Positions 45,841 through 53,964 of a stretch of DNA of 64,000 nt are shown piece by piece. The translations under genes and the position numbers were made by a program. Source of the stretch: Pedobacter cryoconitis (GTDB taxonomy: Bacteria; Bacteroidota; Bacteroidia; Sphingobacteriales; Sphingobacteriaceae); the NCBI GenBank assembly GCA_019352875.1, contig JAAAFW010000015.1, positions 1,656,888 through 1,720,887 on the forward strand, read 5' to 3'. Under the pieces are notes generated by a model. That model was not told the DNA's origin. It saw nothing but the letters and a program-made list of their open reading frames with translations, and made no database searches. Every line of letters begins with the position of its first letter. Positions within the stretch are counted from its first letter, which is position 1.

Positions 45841-48800
45841 ATCAAAAAACTATTAAAAATACTTCTTTGGATTATTGCATCAATTCTGCTGTTGCTAGCT
45901 GTGGTACTATTCTCACTGCAGTTCCGGCCAGTGCAGACTTTTGTTGCAAAAAAAGCGGCAGCCTATCTTTCTAATGAACTGCAGACAACAATCTCTCTTA
46001 AAAGCATTTACATCAAACCATTCTCATCAGTTGTCCTTGAGGATCTGGTCGTATTGGACCTGCAGAAAGATACATTACTGCATACACCAAAGTTCATTGT
46101 AAACCTCAATCAACTATCTTTTGACAAAAGGATTATTGATATCAATACAGTACAGCTCAATGACGGACTCTTCTTCCTGAAATCTTATAAGGGTAAAGAC
46201 AGTGGAACAAATCTCGATTTTATTATTAACTATTTTGATTCGGGACTGCCTGTTGATACCACGAAAAAGAAAAAATCATACGATATTATTTTCAACAGAG
46301 TCATTTTAAATAATCTTAGTTTGAAGTATAAGGACTACAATGTCGACTCCGTTGTTAACGGTGTAAATTTTGACGATGTTGAACTCCGTAATCTCAACGG
46401 TATTTTCGAGAAGCTAAATACCAAAGATCATTTACTTCAGGCTAGTATAAAGAATCTGACATTCAAAGAAAAAAGCGGCTTTTTCCTTAAAAACCTCACT
46501 GCCGAAACAACAATAGATACCAATCGAATAGAATTGAAAAAACTACGACTCATCACGAACAATAGTAATCTCTCTGATTACTACGAGATGAGGTTTAGCA
46601 AATTCGCTGATTTCAACGACTATATTAAGAAAGTCAGAATGAAGGCCAATTTCAAGAACAGTCATCTTGATGCGCGTGACGTTGCCTATTTCACCCCGGC
46701 CTTGGGACAAATGAAACTGGCACTGGATATAAATGGACAAATCACAGGTCTCGTAAATAATTTAAGAGCCAAAAAACTGGCCATAAAAGCAGGAAAAGCA
46801 ACATATGTTCAAGGAGATTTCAGTGTTAAAGGACTGCCTATACTTAAGGAGACTTTCATGGAATTCAAAGTGGATATGGCATCTTCCAACAAAAAAGATC
46901 TTGATGAAGTTGTCAGTCAGATTACTGGAAACCGGAAAAAAGTTATTCCAGTAATCATGGAAAAATTTGGTGATATCTATTTCAATGGAAACTTCACAGG
47001 ATTTCAAAATGACTTTATTGCATTTGGTGAATTTAAGACGAAGCTGGGCCGCGTTGTATCCGACGTGAATATGAAAATTAATAAGGATGGTATTCCATCT
47101 TATTCAGGCAACGTTAAAACATATGATTTCAGCATCGGGAATTTACTGAATGAACAAACTTTAGGAAAAATATCTGCCTCTGTCTATGTTAAAGGAAGAG
47201 GAACGGAAATTGACGACCTGACCGAGAAAATCAATGGAGACATAAGCTATATTGATTTTAATGGTTATCGGTATTCCAACGTTAAAATTGACGGAACGTT
47301 TGATAAGAAATATTTTGACGGCACCTTAAACATCAGAGATAAAAATGTCTATCTTGATTTTGACGGTGGTGTGAATCTTAACCCCAAACTACCTGAATTT
47401 AATTTCAAGGCGCAGATAAAAAAAGCAAAACTTAAAGCCCTGAATCTAATGCAGGACTCCTTAATGGTGGATGCAAATCTGAGTACTAATTTTAGTGGAA
47501 CAAACCTCAATAATATTCAGGGCAAATTATTAGTGCAGGCAATCGAACTAAACAATGTTAAAGGTATTTACCGCGTTGACTCACTACAGTTACAGGCTCA
47601 GGGTACTGGTGTTGACAGGACACTAAAGATATCTTCCGATGTCGTGGACGCAAGTATACGTGGGCAATATGACCTGAATACACTGCCATCCTATTATAAA
47701 GCACTTGCAAAAACTTACATCCCTTCTCTTCAGGCAGACATTGTGAAGTTCGGCAAACAAGCCTTCCAGTTTAACCTCGATATTAAACGTTTCGAACCCG
47801 TTGCAGAACTACTGGTCCCGGGCTTATCAATTGAAGGACAAGCACAGTTATTTGGGAATTTTGATTCAGAAAAAAACATTGCTACTCTAAACGGATTTGT
47901 AAAAAAACTGACTTATAAAGGTGTTGTTGCTAATAATATAATTATTGATGAAAATACGACAACCAACGCGCTGCAGACCATTATAACCTCAGATCGGGTA
48001 GACCTCAATGACAGTCTTTTTATCAAAAACGTGAATATCTCAAATATCTTGCGAAACGACAGCCTTTCTCTGAACGTGAAACTGTCAAATGCAGAGGATG
48101 ATAATCAACTGGATTTGAACGGCCTGGTGGAATTCGGTAAAGATACAACGGCAAAGATCAGCATACTGCCTTCTCTCCTAAAGATTAATAATGAAGACTG
48201 GACGATCCAGGAAAAAGTCCGAATTAATTTCCAAAAAGGAAAAACAAGGATAAGCAATTTTGATCTGACTAATGGTAAACAAATGCTCACCATAGACGGG
48301 ATTATTTCAGAAGATCAGCTTGACGAACTGATTGTTGGCTTCAAAGATTTCAGTCTGACGACGATCAATCCATTCCTTAAATCAAAAGGTATCAGCCTGG
48401 GCGGAAGACTGAATGGTGAGACGAAAGTATATGGCATACTTAAAGCACCACAGATCGGCGATAATATCAAAATAGATTCCCTCCTGTTTAACGAAACCCT
48501 TATCGGTACACTAACTGATACGTCATCTTATAATCGGTTCACCAACATGACTAATGTATATACGCGTATAAATACCAATGGGAAAGAAACCTTTAAGATT
48601 GACGGTGACCTGGATCTTAAAGAAAAGAAATTGGATCTGACTGTGAAAATGGACGACAGCGAACTGGCTATTCTCACCCCTTTTGTGAGTGAACTTATCT
48701 CCAATCTAAAGGGACGCATATCGGCTGACATTGAAGTTAAAGGGAGTTTTTCTACACCCGAAATCGGTGGCGAACTGAAGCTGGATCAAGCAGAATTAAT

Positions 48801-50325
48801 GGTTAATTATCTTAAAACGACCTACGTGATTTCTGATGAGGTTAAAGTCAAGAATAGCATTATCCAAATTAACAATCTAAATCTTAAAGACACAGGAGGC
48901 AATATTGCTACAGCTAACGGAACTGTAGATCTGAATAAAATCAGCACCCCAACACTAGACGTTTCAATTAAAGCCAAAAATTTCATGGCTTTAAATACCA
49001 CAGCGAAGGATAGTGAACTTTATTATGGGCAAGCATTTGCAACCGGTACATTTGTGTTCCGGGGTCCGACGAATAAAATGTTTATCGGTATTGATGCAAA
49101 GACCGAAAAAGGAACCGTCTTTAATCTCCCGCTTAACAGTTCTGAAACAGTAAGCAGCAAAGATTTTATAACTTTCATCAGCAAGGACACGACCGAAACC
49201 GGTAAGAATGCCGCTAGTTTTGATGGGTTGACTATGAGTTTTAAACTTCAGGTCGACCCAAGCAGCACAGCAAATATATTCACAAATCTTGGGAATCTGA
49301 GTGGAAAAGGAAATGCCGATTTAAACCTGGAGATTAACAGTCTGGGTGATTTTGAAATGTCTGGTGATTATATTATTGAGTCGGGTAGTTTCGACTTTAC
49401 CGCCCAGGAGATCATCAATAAAAAATTCAATATTCGTCAGGGTGGAACAATTCGCTGGACAGGTAATCCAACACAGGCTCAGATACAATTAAAAGCTATA
49501 TATGAACTTCGGGCAGGACTTAAGGACTTGTACCTTGCTGCCAATAGAAGCAAGTCTGCAAATGAGGTGGACACAAGAGTTCCGGTAGAAGTAGAGATGG
49601 GCCTGAGTGGTTTACTCTTAAAACCAGATATCAAGCTTGACATATTCTTTCCGTCCAATCCTGTTGTAAAAGAAGAACTACAAGCCTATTTTAATGATGC
49701 GAACAACCTGAACATGCAGGCGTTCAGTTTAATTATCAGAAGAAGTTTTGCTCCGGGAAATGGAAATGAAGACTTAGGAAGACAGGTTACTTCAGGCGTG
49801 GCAAGTACGGCAACCGAACTTCTCTTTAATCAGTTTAACAACGTCCTTTCGTCGCTGAATCTGGACTTTGTTGATATCAATATCAGGTCATTAAGTGAAG
49901 CGAGTGCTTCGTTTAAGTTTTTCAATGACCGTATTGTAGTGAATGCTGGCGTGGTAGACAGAAGAAGCACCAATGACCTTTCACCTATTGGTTTTAACAG
50001 CGCCAATGTTGGTGGTGAGGTAGAGGTTCTGGCGTTGATCCGCAAAGACGGAACTCTGATAGGTAAGCTGGCTAATAAGCCGCCTACCCAACAAAGTATA
50101 TTTTCAAATGCAGGGATTACCCAGAACGTTAACGTAACCTCACTTGGACTGATTTACAATCAGCAATTTGATAACTTCAGAGAATTCCTTCAACGTTTAT
50201 CTGGTAAATTCCGTCGTGAACAAAAACGGAAAGAGCAAAGCAACCAGCAAGATAAAAAGATGAATCAATCTGTTAATAAGGAGGCTATCATTAATGAAGA
50301 AAAAAGGCTGCAACAACAAAAATAG
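45841..50325 (+). CDS. TamB-like translocation and assembly module protein, start codon non-canonical
   Basis: A giant inner-membrane anchored protein of roughly 1,490 residues, AsmA/TamB type, thought to bridge the periplasm for lipid or outer membrane protein delivery. A C-terminal DUF490 domain is recognisable (FDFTAQEIINKKFNIRQGG, IRWTGNP, LKAIYELRAGLKDLYLAANR in pieces, ending near RRSFAPGNG). The middle is long beta-rich repeats. In-frame coding sequence is open from 45820 and encodes a membrane helix (KKLLKILLWIIASILLLLAV), but there is no ATG, GTG or TTG before it; the first canonical codon, TTG 45892, cuts the helix in half. I place the start at ATC 45841 (giving M-KKLLKILLW) as a best guess; CTG 45886, ATT or ATA are alternatives. 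The last 60 residues are Lys/Gln-rich. It ends 3 bases before convergent ribBA. Confidence 0.85.
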   Translation: MKKLLKILLWIIASILLLLAVVLFSLQFRPVQTFVAKKAAAYLSNELQTTISLKSIYIKPFSSVVLEDLVVLDLQKDTLLHTPKFIVNLNQLSFDKRIIDINTVQLNDGLFFLKSYKGKDSGTNLDFIINYFDSGLPVDTTKKKKSYDIIFNRVILNNLSLKYKDYNVDSVVNGVNFDDVELRNLNGIFEKLNTKDHLLQASIKNLTFKEKSGFFLKNLTAETTIDTNRIELKKLRLITNNSNLSDYYEMRFSKFADFNDYIKKVRMKANFKNSHLDARDVAYFTPALGQMKLALDINGQITGLVNNLRAKKLAIKAGKATYVQGDFSVKGLPILKETFMEFKVDMASSNKKDLDEVVSQITGNRKKVIPVIMEKFGDIYFNGNFTGFQNDFIAFGEFKTKLGRVVSDVNMKINKDGIPSYSGNVKTYDFSIGNLLNEQTLGKISASVYVKGRGTEIDDLTEKINGDISYIDFNGYRYSNVKIDGTFDKKYFDGTLNIRDKNVYLDFDGGVNLNPKLPEFNFKAQIKKAKLKALNLMQDSLMVDANLSTNFSGTNLNNIQGKLLVQAIELNNVKGIYRVDSLQLQAQGTGVDRTLKISSDVVDASIRGQYDLNTLPSYYKALAKTYIPSLQADIVKFGKQAFQFNLDIKRFEPVAELLVPGLSIEGQAQLFGNFDSEKNIATLNGFVKKLTYKGVVANNIIIDENTTTNALQTIITSDRVDLNDSLFIKNVNISNILRNDSLSLNVKLSNAEDDNQLDLNGLVEFGKDTTAKISILPSLLKINNEDWTIQEKVRINFQKGKTRISNFDLTNGKQMLTIDGIISEDQLDELIVGFKDFSLTTINPFLKSKGISLGGRLNGETKVYGILKAPQIGDNIKIDSLLFNETLIGTLTDTSSYNRFTNMTNVYTRINTNGKETFKIDGDLDLKEKKLDLTVKMDDSELAILTPFVSELISNLKGRISADIEVKGSFSTPEIGGELKLDQAELMVNYLKTTYVISDEVKVKNSIIQINNLNLKDTGGNIATANGTVDLNKISTPTLDVSIKAKNFMALNTTAKDSELYYGQAFATGTFVFRGPTNKMFIGIDAKTEKGTVFNLPLNSSETVSSKDFITFISKDTTETGKNAASFDGLTMSFKLQVDPSSTANIFTNLGNLSGKGNADLNLEINSLGDFEMSGDYIIESGSFDFTAQEIINKKFNIRQGGTIRWTGNPTQAQIQLKAIYELRAGLKDLYLAANRSKSANEVDTRVPVEVEMGLSGLLLKPDIKLDIFFPSNPVVKEELQAYFNDANNLNMQAFSLIIRRSFAPGNGNEDLGRQVTSGVASTATELLFNQFNNVLSSLNLDFVDINIRSLSEASASFKFFNDRIVVNAGVVDRRSTNDLSPIGFNSANVGGEVEVLALIRKDGTLIGKLANKPPTQQSIFSNAGITQNVNVTSLGLIYNQQFDNFREFLQRLSGKFRREQKRKEQSNQQDKKMNQSVNKEAIINEEKRLQQQK

Positions 50326-50328
50326 CTG

Positions 50329-51540
50329 TTACCCTTTCATAATCGTGTGCCCCATTTTATCACGTTTGGTTTTAAGGTAAGTCTCATTATGAGAATTACT
50401 GGTAATTTCAATTGGGATATTCTCCACAACTTCTAGACCATAGCCGATAAGTCCAGCCCTTTTTGTCGGGTTGTTAGACATTAGCTTCATTTTGCTCACA
50501 CCTTGTGCACGTAAAATTTGTGCGCCTACCCCATAATCTCTCTCATCGCCCTTAAAGCCTAATTTAATATTGGCCTCAACAGTATCGAATCCTGCATCCT
50601 GCAGATTATAGGCAAGTAATTTATTAACCAGTCCTATTCCGCGACCTTCCTGATTCATATAAACGATAATGCCCTTTCCTTCCTTGTCGATCATTTCCAT
50701 TGCTTTATGCAACTGAGGTCCGCAATCACATCTGCAGGATCCGAAAATATCACCGGTTACACAAGAACTATGTACACGTACGAGAATAGGCTCATCTGCT
50801 GACCACTCTCCTTTACTGAGGGCAAGATGCGTTGCATTATTTTCAAGCTGAGTATAGGCAGTCATTTTAAAATCTCCCCATTCTGTAGGTAGACTGATAC
50901 TAACTTCTTCCCTTATTAAACTTTCTTTGTTCAGGCGATAAGCGATCAGGTCTTTGATAGATACAATTTTCAACTGGTGTTGTGCTGCGATCTTAATCAA
51001 ATCAGGTAGTCTGGCCATTTCACCATCTTCCTTCATAATCTCAACCAGAACGCCGGCGGGTTCCATTCCTGCAAGCACAGCTAAATCGACTGCAGCTTCA
51101 GTATGACCTGCCCGACGGATTACACCTCCATCTTTTGCTCTTAATGGAAAAATATGTCCGGGTCTCCCAAGTTCTTCAGGTTTCGTTTCAGGATTTATTA
51201 ATGCTTTGATTGTTTTTGAGCGATCAGATGCAGAAATCCCTGTCGTACAGCCATGTCCGATTAAATCAACAGAAACTGTAAAGTTTGTTTCGTAGGCAGC
51301 TGTGTTTTTACCAACCATCAGCTCAAGCTCTAACTCATCACAACGTTGCTCAGTAATAGCAGCACAGATCAAGCCCCGACCATAAGTAGCCATGAAATTA
51401 ATAACTTCCGGAGTTGCATTTCCGGCAGCGGTTAGAAAATCGCCTTCATTTTCGCGATCTTCATCATCCACAACGATAACAACTTTACCTTCTTTTATAG
51501 CGGCGATAGCTTCATCTATCGTATTTAATTTAATTTCCAT
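50329..51540 (-). CDS. ribBA: Bifunctional 3,4-dihydroxy-2-butanone-4-phosphate synthase / GTP cyclohydrolase II
   Basis: A 403-residue fusion. Residues 1-200 form the RibB domain ([56 protein letters not shown]) that makes the four-carbon unit from ribulose 5-phosphate. Residues 205-403 form the RibA domain with zinc ligands C-x10-C-x-C ([15 protein letters not shown]) and the [14 protein letters not shown] segments. Together they give both riboflavin precursors. The ribF gene is elsewhere in the window. It is preceded on the same strand by the LptF-type gene, 137 bases apart. Confidence 0.97.
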   Translation of the reverse strand: MEIKLNTIDEAIAAIKEGKVVIVVDDEDRENEGDFLTAAGNATPEVINFMATYGRGLICAAITEQRCDELELELMVGKNTAAYETNFTVSVDLIGHGCTTGISASDRSKTIKALINPETKPEELGRPGHIFPLRAKDGGVIRRAGHTEAAVDLAVLAGMEPAGVLVEIMKEDGEMARLPDLIKIAAQHQLKIVSIKDLIAYRLNKESLIREEVSISLPTEWGDFKMTAYTQLENNATHLALSKGEWSADEPILVRVHSSCVTGDIFGSCRCDCGPQLHKAMEMIDKEGKGIIVYMNQEGRGIGLVNKLLAYNLQDAGFDTVEANIKLGFKGDERDYGVGAQILRAQGVSKMKLMSNNPTKRAGLIGYGLEVVENIPIEITSNSHNETYLKTKRDKMGHTIMKG

Positions 51541-51677
51541 TTTATGCGTTATTCAGTCCGGAAGGTAATACCAAAAGGTACTTTATTCAACAACCAGATA
51601 TACAAAGTTACAACCTTAAAGCAGATAATAAAGTCTGTAAAATCTCATCATTACCAGATTTAAACAAATCGGTTTCA

Positions 51678-53114
51678 TTATAATTTATCCTTCTTTTTCT
51701 TGCCGAACAAGTTTGTTATCAAAGCTTTGTAGGCAGAAATATCAAACAAGGCAGAATCCACCGTTGCTTTATAGGTTAGAAATACCCCGAGCGGGCTGAG
51801 TACAATAATTGACATCCATATTCCAAGCATTGGATTAATATTCCCCTGATTGGCAGATTTCTCAGCAACTGTAGAAATAATATGATAAGCCAGAAAGAAA
51901 ACAATAGCCATAACTACCGGAAGGCCAAGTCCGCCTTTTCTGATAATCGCGCCTAATGGAGCTCCGATAAAAAACAGTAAAATACAAGAAACAGCCAGGG
52001 TAAACTTCCTCTGGTATTCAATTTTGATTCTGATCAAAGCCGTTCTACGGTCTTTATGATCCTGTACTTTCATTTCCAGTGACTGTTTGGCCGACGCGGC
52101 CTGATTTAATGCTTCCTGAACAGCCGAGGCCCTTTTATCTACCGGAATAGCCTGAAGAACCCCTTTGCTGAAAGTTATTGGCTTAATGTCAATCTTAGTA
52201 TACCCTTTGGTGTAACCATTTTGCTTGAGATAAGTTCCCATACTGATTTTAGCAAAACGGTCTATACTATCCAATTCCTTTGTCAATGAATCCTGCTTAT
52301 GCGTCAAACCTTTGAGGTTAAGCATCTGATTATTGGAACGGAAACTATTTTCATCTGTCCTGTTCATTTTGAAACTGGAGAGATCAAACTTCTGCTCGGT
52401 TTCTCCAAAGCGCATTCTGGTGAGCTGCTGCCTCGGATTATAATTTCCACCTTGTCCGCTTGCTTCTTCATACCGGATGCCGTCTTTCAACTTCAGGATC
52501 ATAAACTGCTGATCACTGGTTGTATTCATCGTGCCGCTTTTGGCCATGATTATCTTAGCGACGCCATTATTCCCTGTATGATCGTAAATCATAACCCCTT
52601 CCAGCGAACTGCCATCTCCAACTTTTTTGTCGACCCGGATCGAATATTGAGGAATACTATTGTTGAAAACCCCCTCTTTAATCATAAAACTTAGTTTTTT
52701 ATTACGGACATCCCATAATAAAGAGCCAAATTTCAAATTCGCTTTGGGCAGCATGTATTCTGAAAAAAGGAATGAGGCAAAAGCAATACACATAATAAGT
52801 ACAAGCAAAGGACGCATGGCTTTCTGCAGGGAAACCCCGGCAGATTTGATAGCAACCAGCTCGTAGTTCTCCCCCAGTGTACCGAAAGTCATGATAGAGG
52901 ACAGAAGAATGGCCAGCGGCAGGGCCATAGATACATTCGCAGCTGATGCATAGAACATCAACTCTAAAATAGTATACCACTCAAATCCTTTTCCTATTAA
53001 ATCATCAACGTATTTAAATAGGAAAAGCATCAGCAAAATAAACATCACGATAAAAAAAGTGACGATAAAAGGCCTTATGAATGCTTTAAGAAGGAGTATG
53101 TGAATCTTTTTCAA
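51678..53114 (-). CDS. LptF/LptG-family permease (YjgP/YjgQ)
   Basis: A 478-residue inner membrane protein of the lipopolysaccharide export ABC transporter. Three N-terminal membrane helices (FIRPFIVTFFIVMFILLMLFLFKYVDDLIGKG, then two more to about residue 125) contain MALPLAILLSSIMTFGTLGENYELVAIKSAGVS, a family signature. A periplasmic beta-jellyroll domain follows (about 130-350), then three C-terminal helices (LAVSCILLFFIGAPLGAIIRKGGLG). Distinguishing LptF from LptG needs comparison. It follows a START-like gene by 30 bases and precedes ribBA. Confidence 0.93.
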   Translation of the reverse strand: MKKIHILLLKAFIRPFIVTFFIVMFILLMLFLFKYVDDLIGKGFEWYTILELMFYASAANVSMALPLAILLSSIMTFGTLGENYELVAIKSAGVSLQKAMRPLLVLIMCIAFASFLFSEYMLPKANLKFGSLLWDVRNKKLSFMIKEGVFNNSIPQYSIRVDKKVGDGSSLEGVMIYDHTGNNGVAKIIMAKSGTMNTTSDQQFMILKLKDGIRYEEASGQGGNYNPRQQLTRMRFGETEQKFDLSSFKMNRTDENSFRSNNQMLNLKGLTHKQDSLTKELDSIDRFAKISMGTYLKQNGYTKGYTKIDIKPITFSKGVLQAIPVDKRASAVQEALNQAASAKQSLEMKVQDHKDRRTALIRIKIEYQRKFTLAVSCILLFFIGAPLGAIIRKGGLGLPVVMAIVFFLAYHIISTVAEKSANQGNINPMLGIWMSIIVLSPLGVFLTYKATVDSALFDISAYKALITNLFGKKKKDKL

Positions 53115-53144
53115 TACACAAAGGTAGGTAATGTACCTGAAAAT

Positions 53145-53525
53145 CTATGCACCAATTACACTCAGCAAATAGGTTATCTGGTTATCCCATATCTGGGTTC
53201 TTTCTTTTAAGGTTTCATCAGTTGCAAAATCAGTAATGGCGAGTGCCACATCGTTGGTTAGTTCGTCCTGAACGATTTCCATCTCAAAATAACAGTGAGG
53301 CTCATCGTCAATCCATTTGAATTTAACCATTTTATTCTCTTTAAAGCTAAGCATTTTTGCTTTCTGTACCTCATCATCCCAGGTGAAAGTATATATCTGG
53401 TCTCTAAAAACCACATCGTCAGCAAACCACTGAGAGAGGCCGTTTGGTTCACTGATAAAACTAAACAAAATACGTGGAGACGATTTCAATTCATATTCCA
53501 GGGTAAACTTTTTCTTTTCTGACAT
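53145..53525 (-). CDS. START-like domain protein
   Basis: A 126-residue cytoplasmic protein of the Bacteroidota START-like family (AHSA1/SRPBCC-type helix-grip fold). It begins MSEKKKFTLEYELKSSPRILFSFISEPNGLSQWFADDV and continues with the alternating strands FTWDDEVQKAKMLSFKENKMVKFKW, ending in a C-terminal helix. The ligand is unknown. It is the first gene of a probable unit with the LptF-type gene, 30 bases apart, and is divergent from the tRNA gene. Confidence 0.9.
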   Translation of the reverse strand: MSEKKKFTLEYELKSSPRILFSFISEPNGLSQWFADDVVFRDQIYTFTWDDEVQKAKMLSFKENKMVKFKWIDDEPHCYFEMEIVQDELTNDVALAITDFATDETLKERTQIWDNQITYLLSVIGA

Positions 53526-53595
53526 CTTAAATCGCTTATATCTTGCTATTTGTAAACTATTTTAACTTTTTTTTCTAAAGAAAAGTATTTTATTC

Positions 53596-53603
53596 TATAT
53601 TTG
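53596..53603 (+). promoter_or_regulatory. Candidate -7 box for the tRNA gene
   Basis: TATATTTG matches TAnnTTTG exactly, 26 bases before the first base of the tRNA. Upstream is a T-rich stretch at the -33 position. Confidence 0.5.
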
Positions 53604-53628
53604 CAACTCTAAAAAATACCAACCCCTT

Positions 53629-53702
53629 GGCGGGGTAGCTCAGATGGTTAGAGCGCAGGATTCATAACCCTGAGGTCGGCAGTTCGATTCTGCTCCCCGC
53701 TA
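53629..53702 (+). tRNA. tRNA-Met (CAT anticodon)
   Basis: A 74-base cloverleaf: acceptor stem 53629-53635 with 53695-53701 (pair 1-72 is G-U), D stem, anticodon stem with anticodon CAT at 53663-53665, five-base variable loop, and T arm with TTCGATT. CCA is not encoded. The anticodon stem has A31-C39 unpaired, so it lacks the three G-C pairs of an initiator; it is read as elongator Met, although an Ile tRNA with modified CAU anticodon cannot be wholly excluded. Confidence 0.95.
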
Positions 53703-53707
53703 CTTGA

Positions 53708-53734
53708 AAGCTCATCGAAAGATGGGCTTTTTTT
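53708..53734 (+). terminator. Intrinsic terminator after tRNA-Met
   Basis: A nine-pair stem (53708-53716 with 53721-53729, one G-U) closed by a GAAA tetraloop and followed by seven T. Confidence 0.9.
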
Positions 53735-53849
53735 ATGTCCTTTGCTGTTATTTTCTTCACATTCTCAAAGTACAATAAGATCCTGAACAAAGCAACCAAT
53801 ACTGCCTTTAATATAGGATAATTACTCATTATCACCCAAAATTTGCGCA

Positions 53850-53887
53850 AAGAAAAAGGCTGAACCATATATAATATGATACAGCCT
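53850..53887 (-). terminator. Probable terminator after the GH92 gene
   Basis: On the minus strand a six-pair stem (AGGCTG / CAGCCT, 53882-53887 with 53857-53862) enclosing an A/T-rich, partly self-pairing loop is followed by five T. It is 78 bases past the GH92 stop. Nothing else was seen in 53735-53964. Confidence 0.6.
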
Positions 53888-53964
53888 ATTTATTAGCATA
53901 TTATTCCCTTTATCTATCGCAGGAGTAAGCTCCAAAACCAAGTTGCTTTACCCGACCCGCGGAA

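Noticed and set aside
53662-53868. Minus-strand ORF of 68 codons overlapping the tRNA gene
   Set aside because: Its end is the antisense translation of the tRNA (SRIELPTSGL-type tail), a common false gene call, and the rest has no support.
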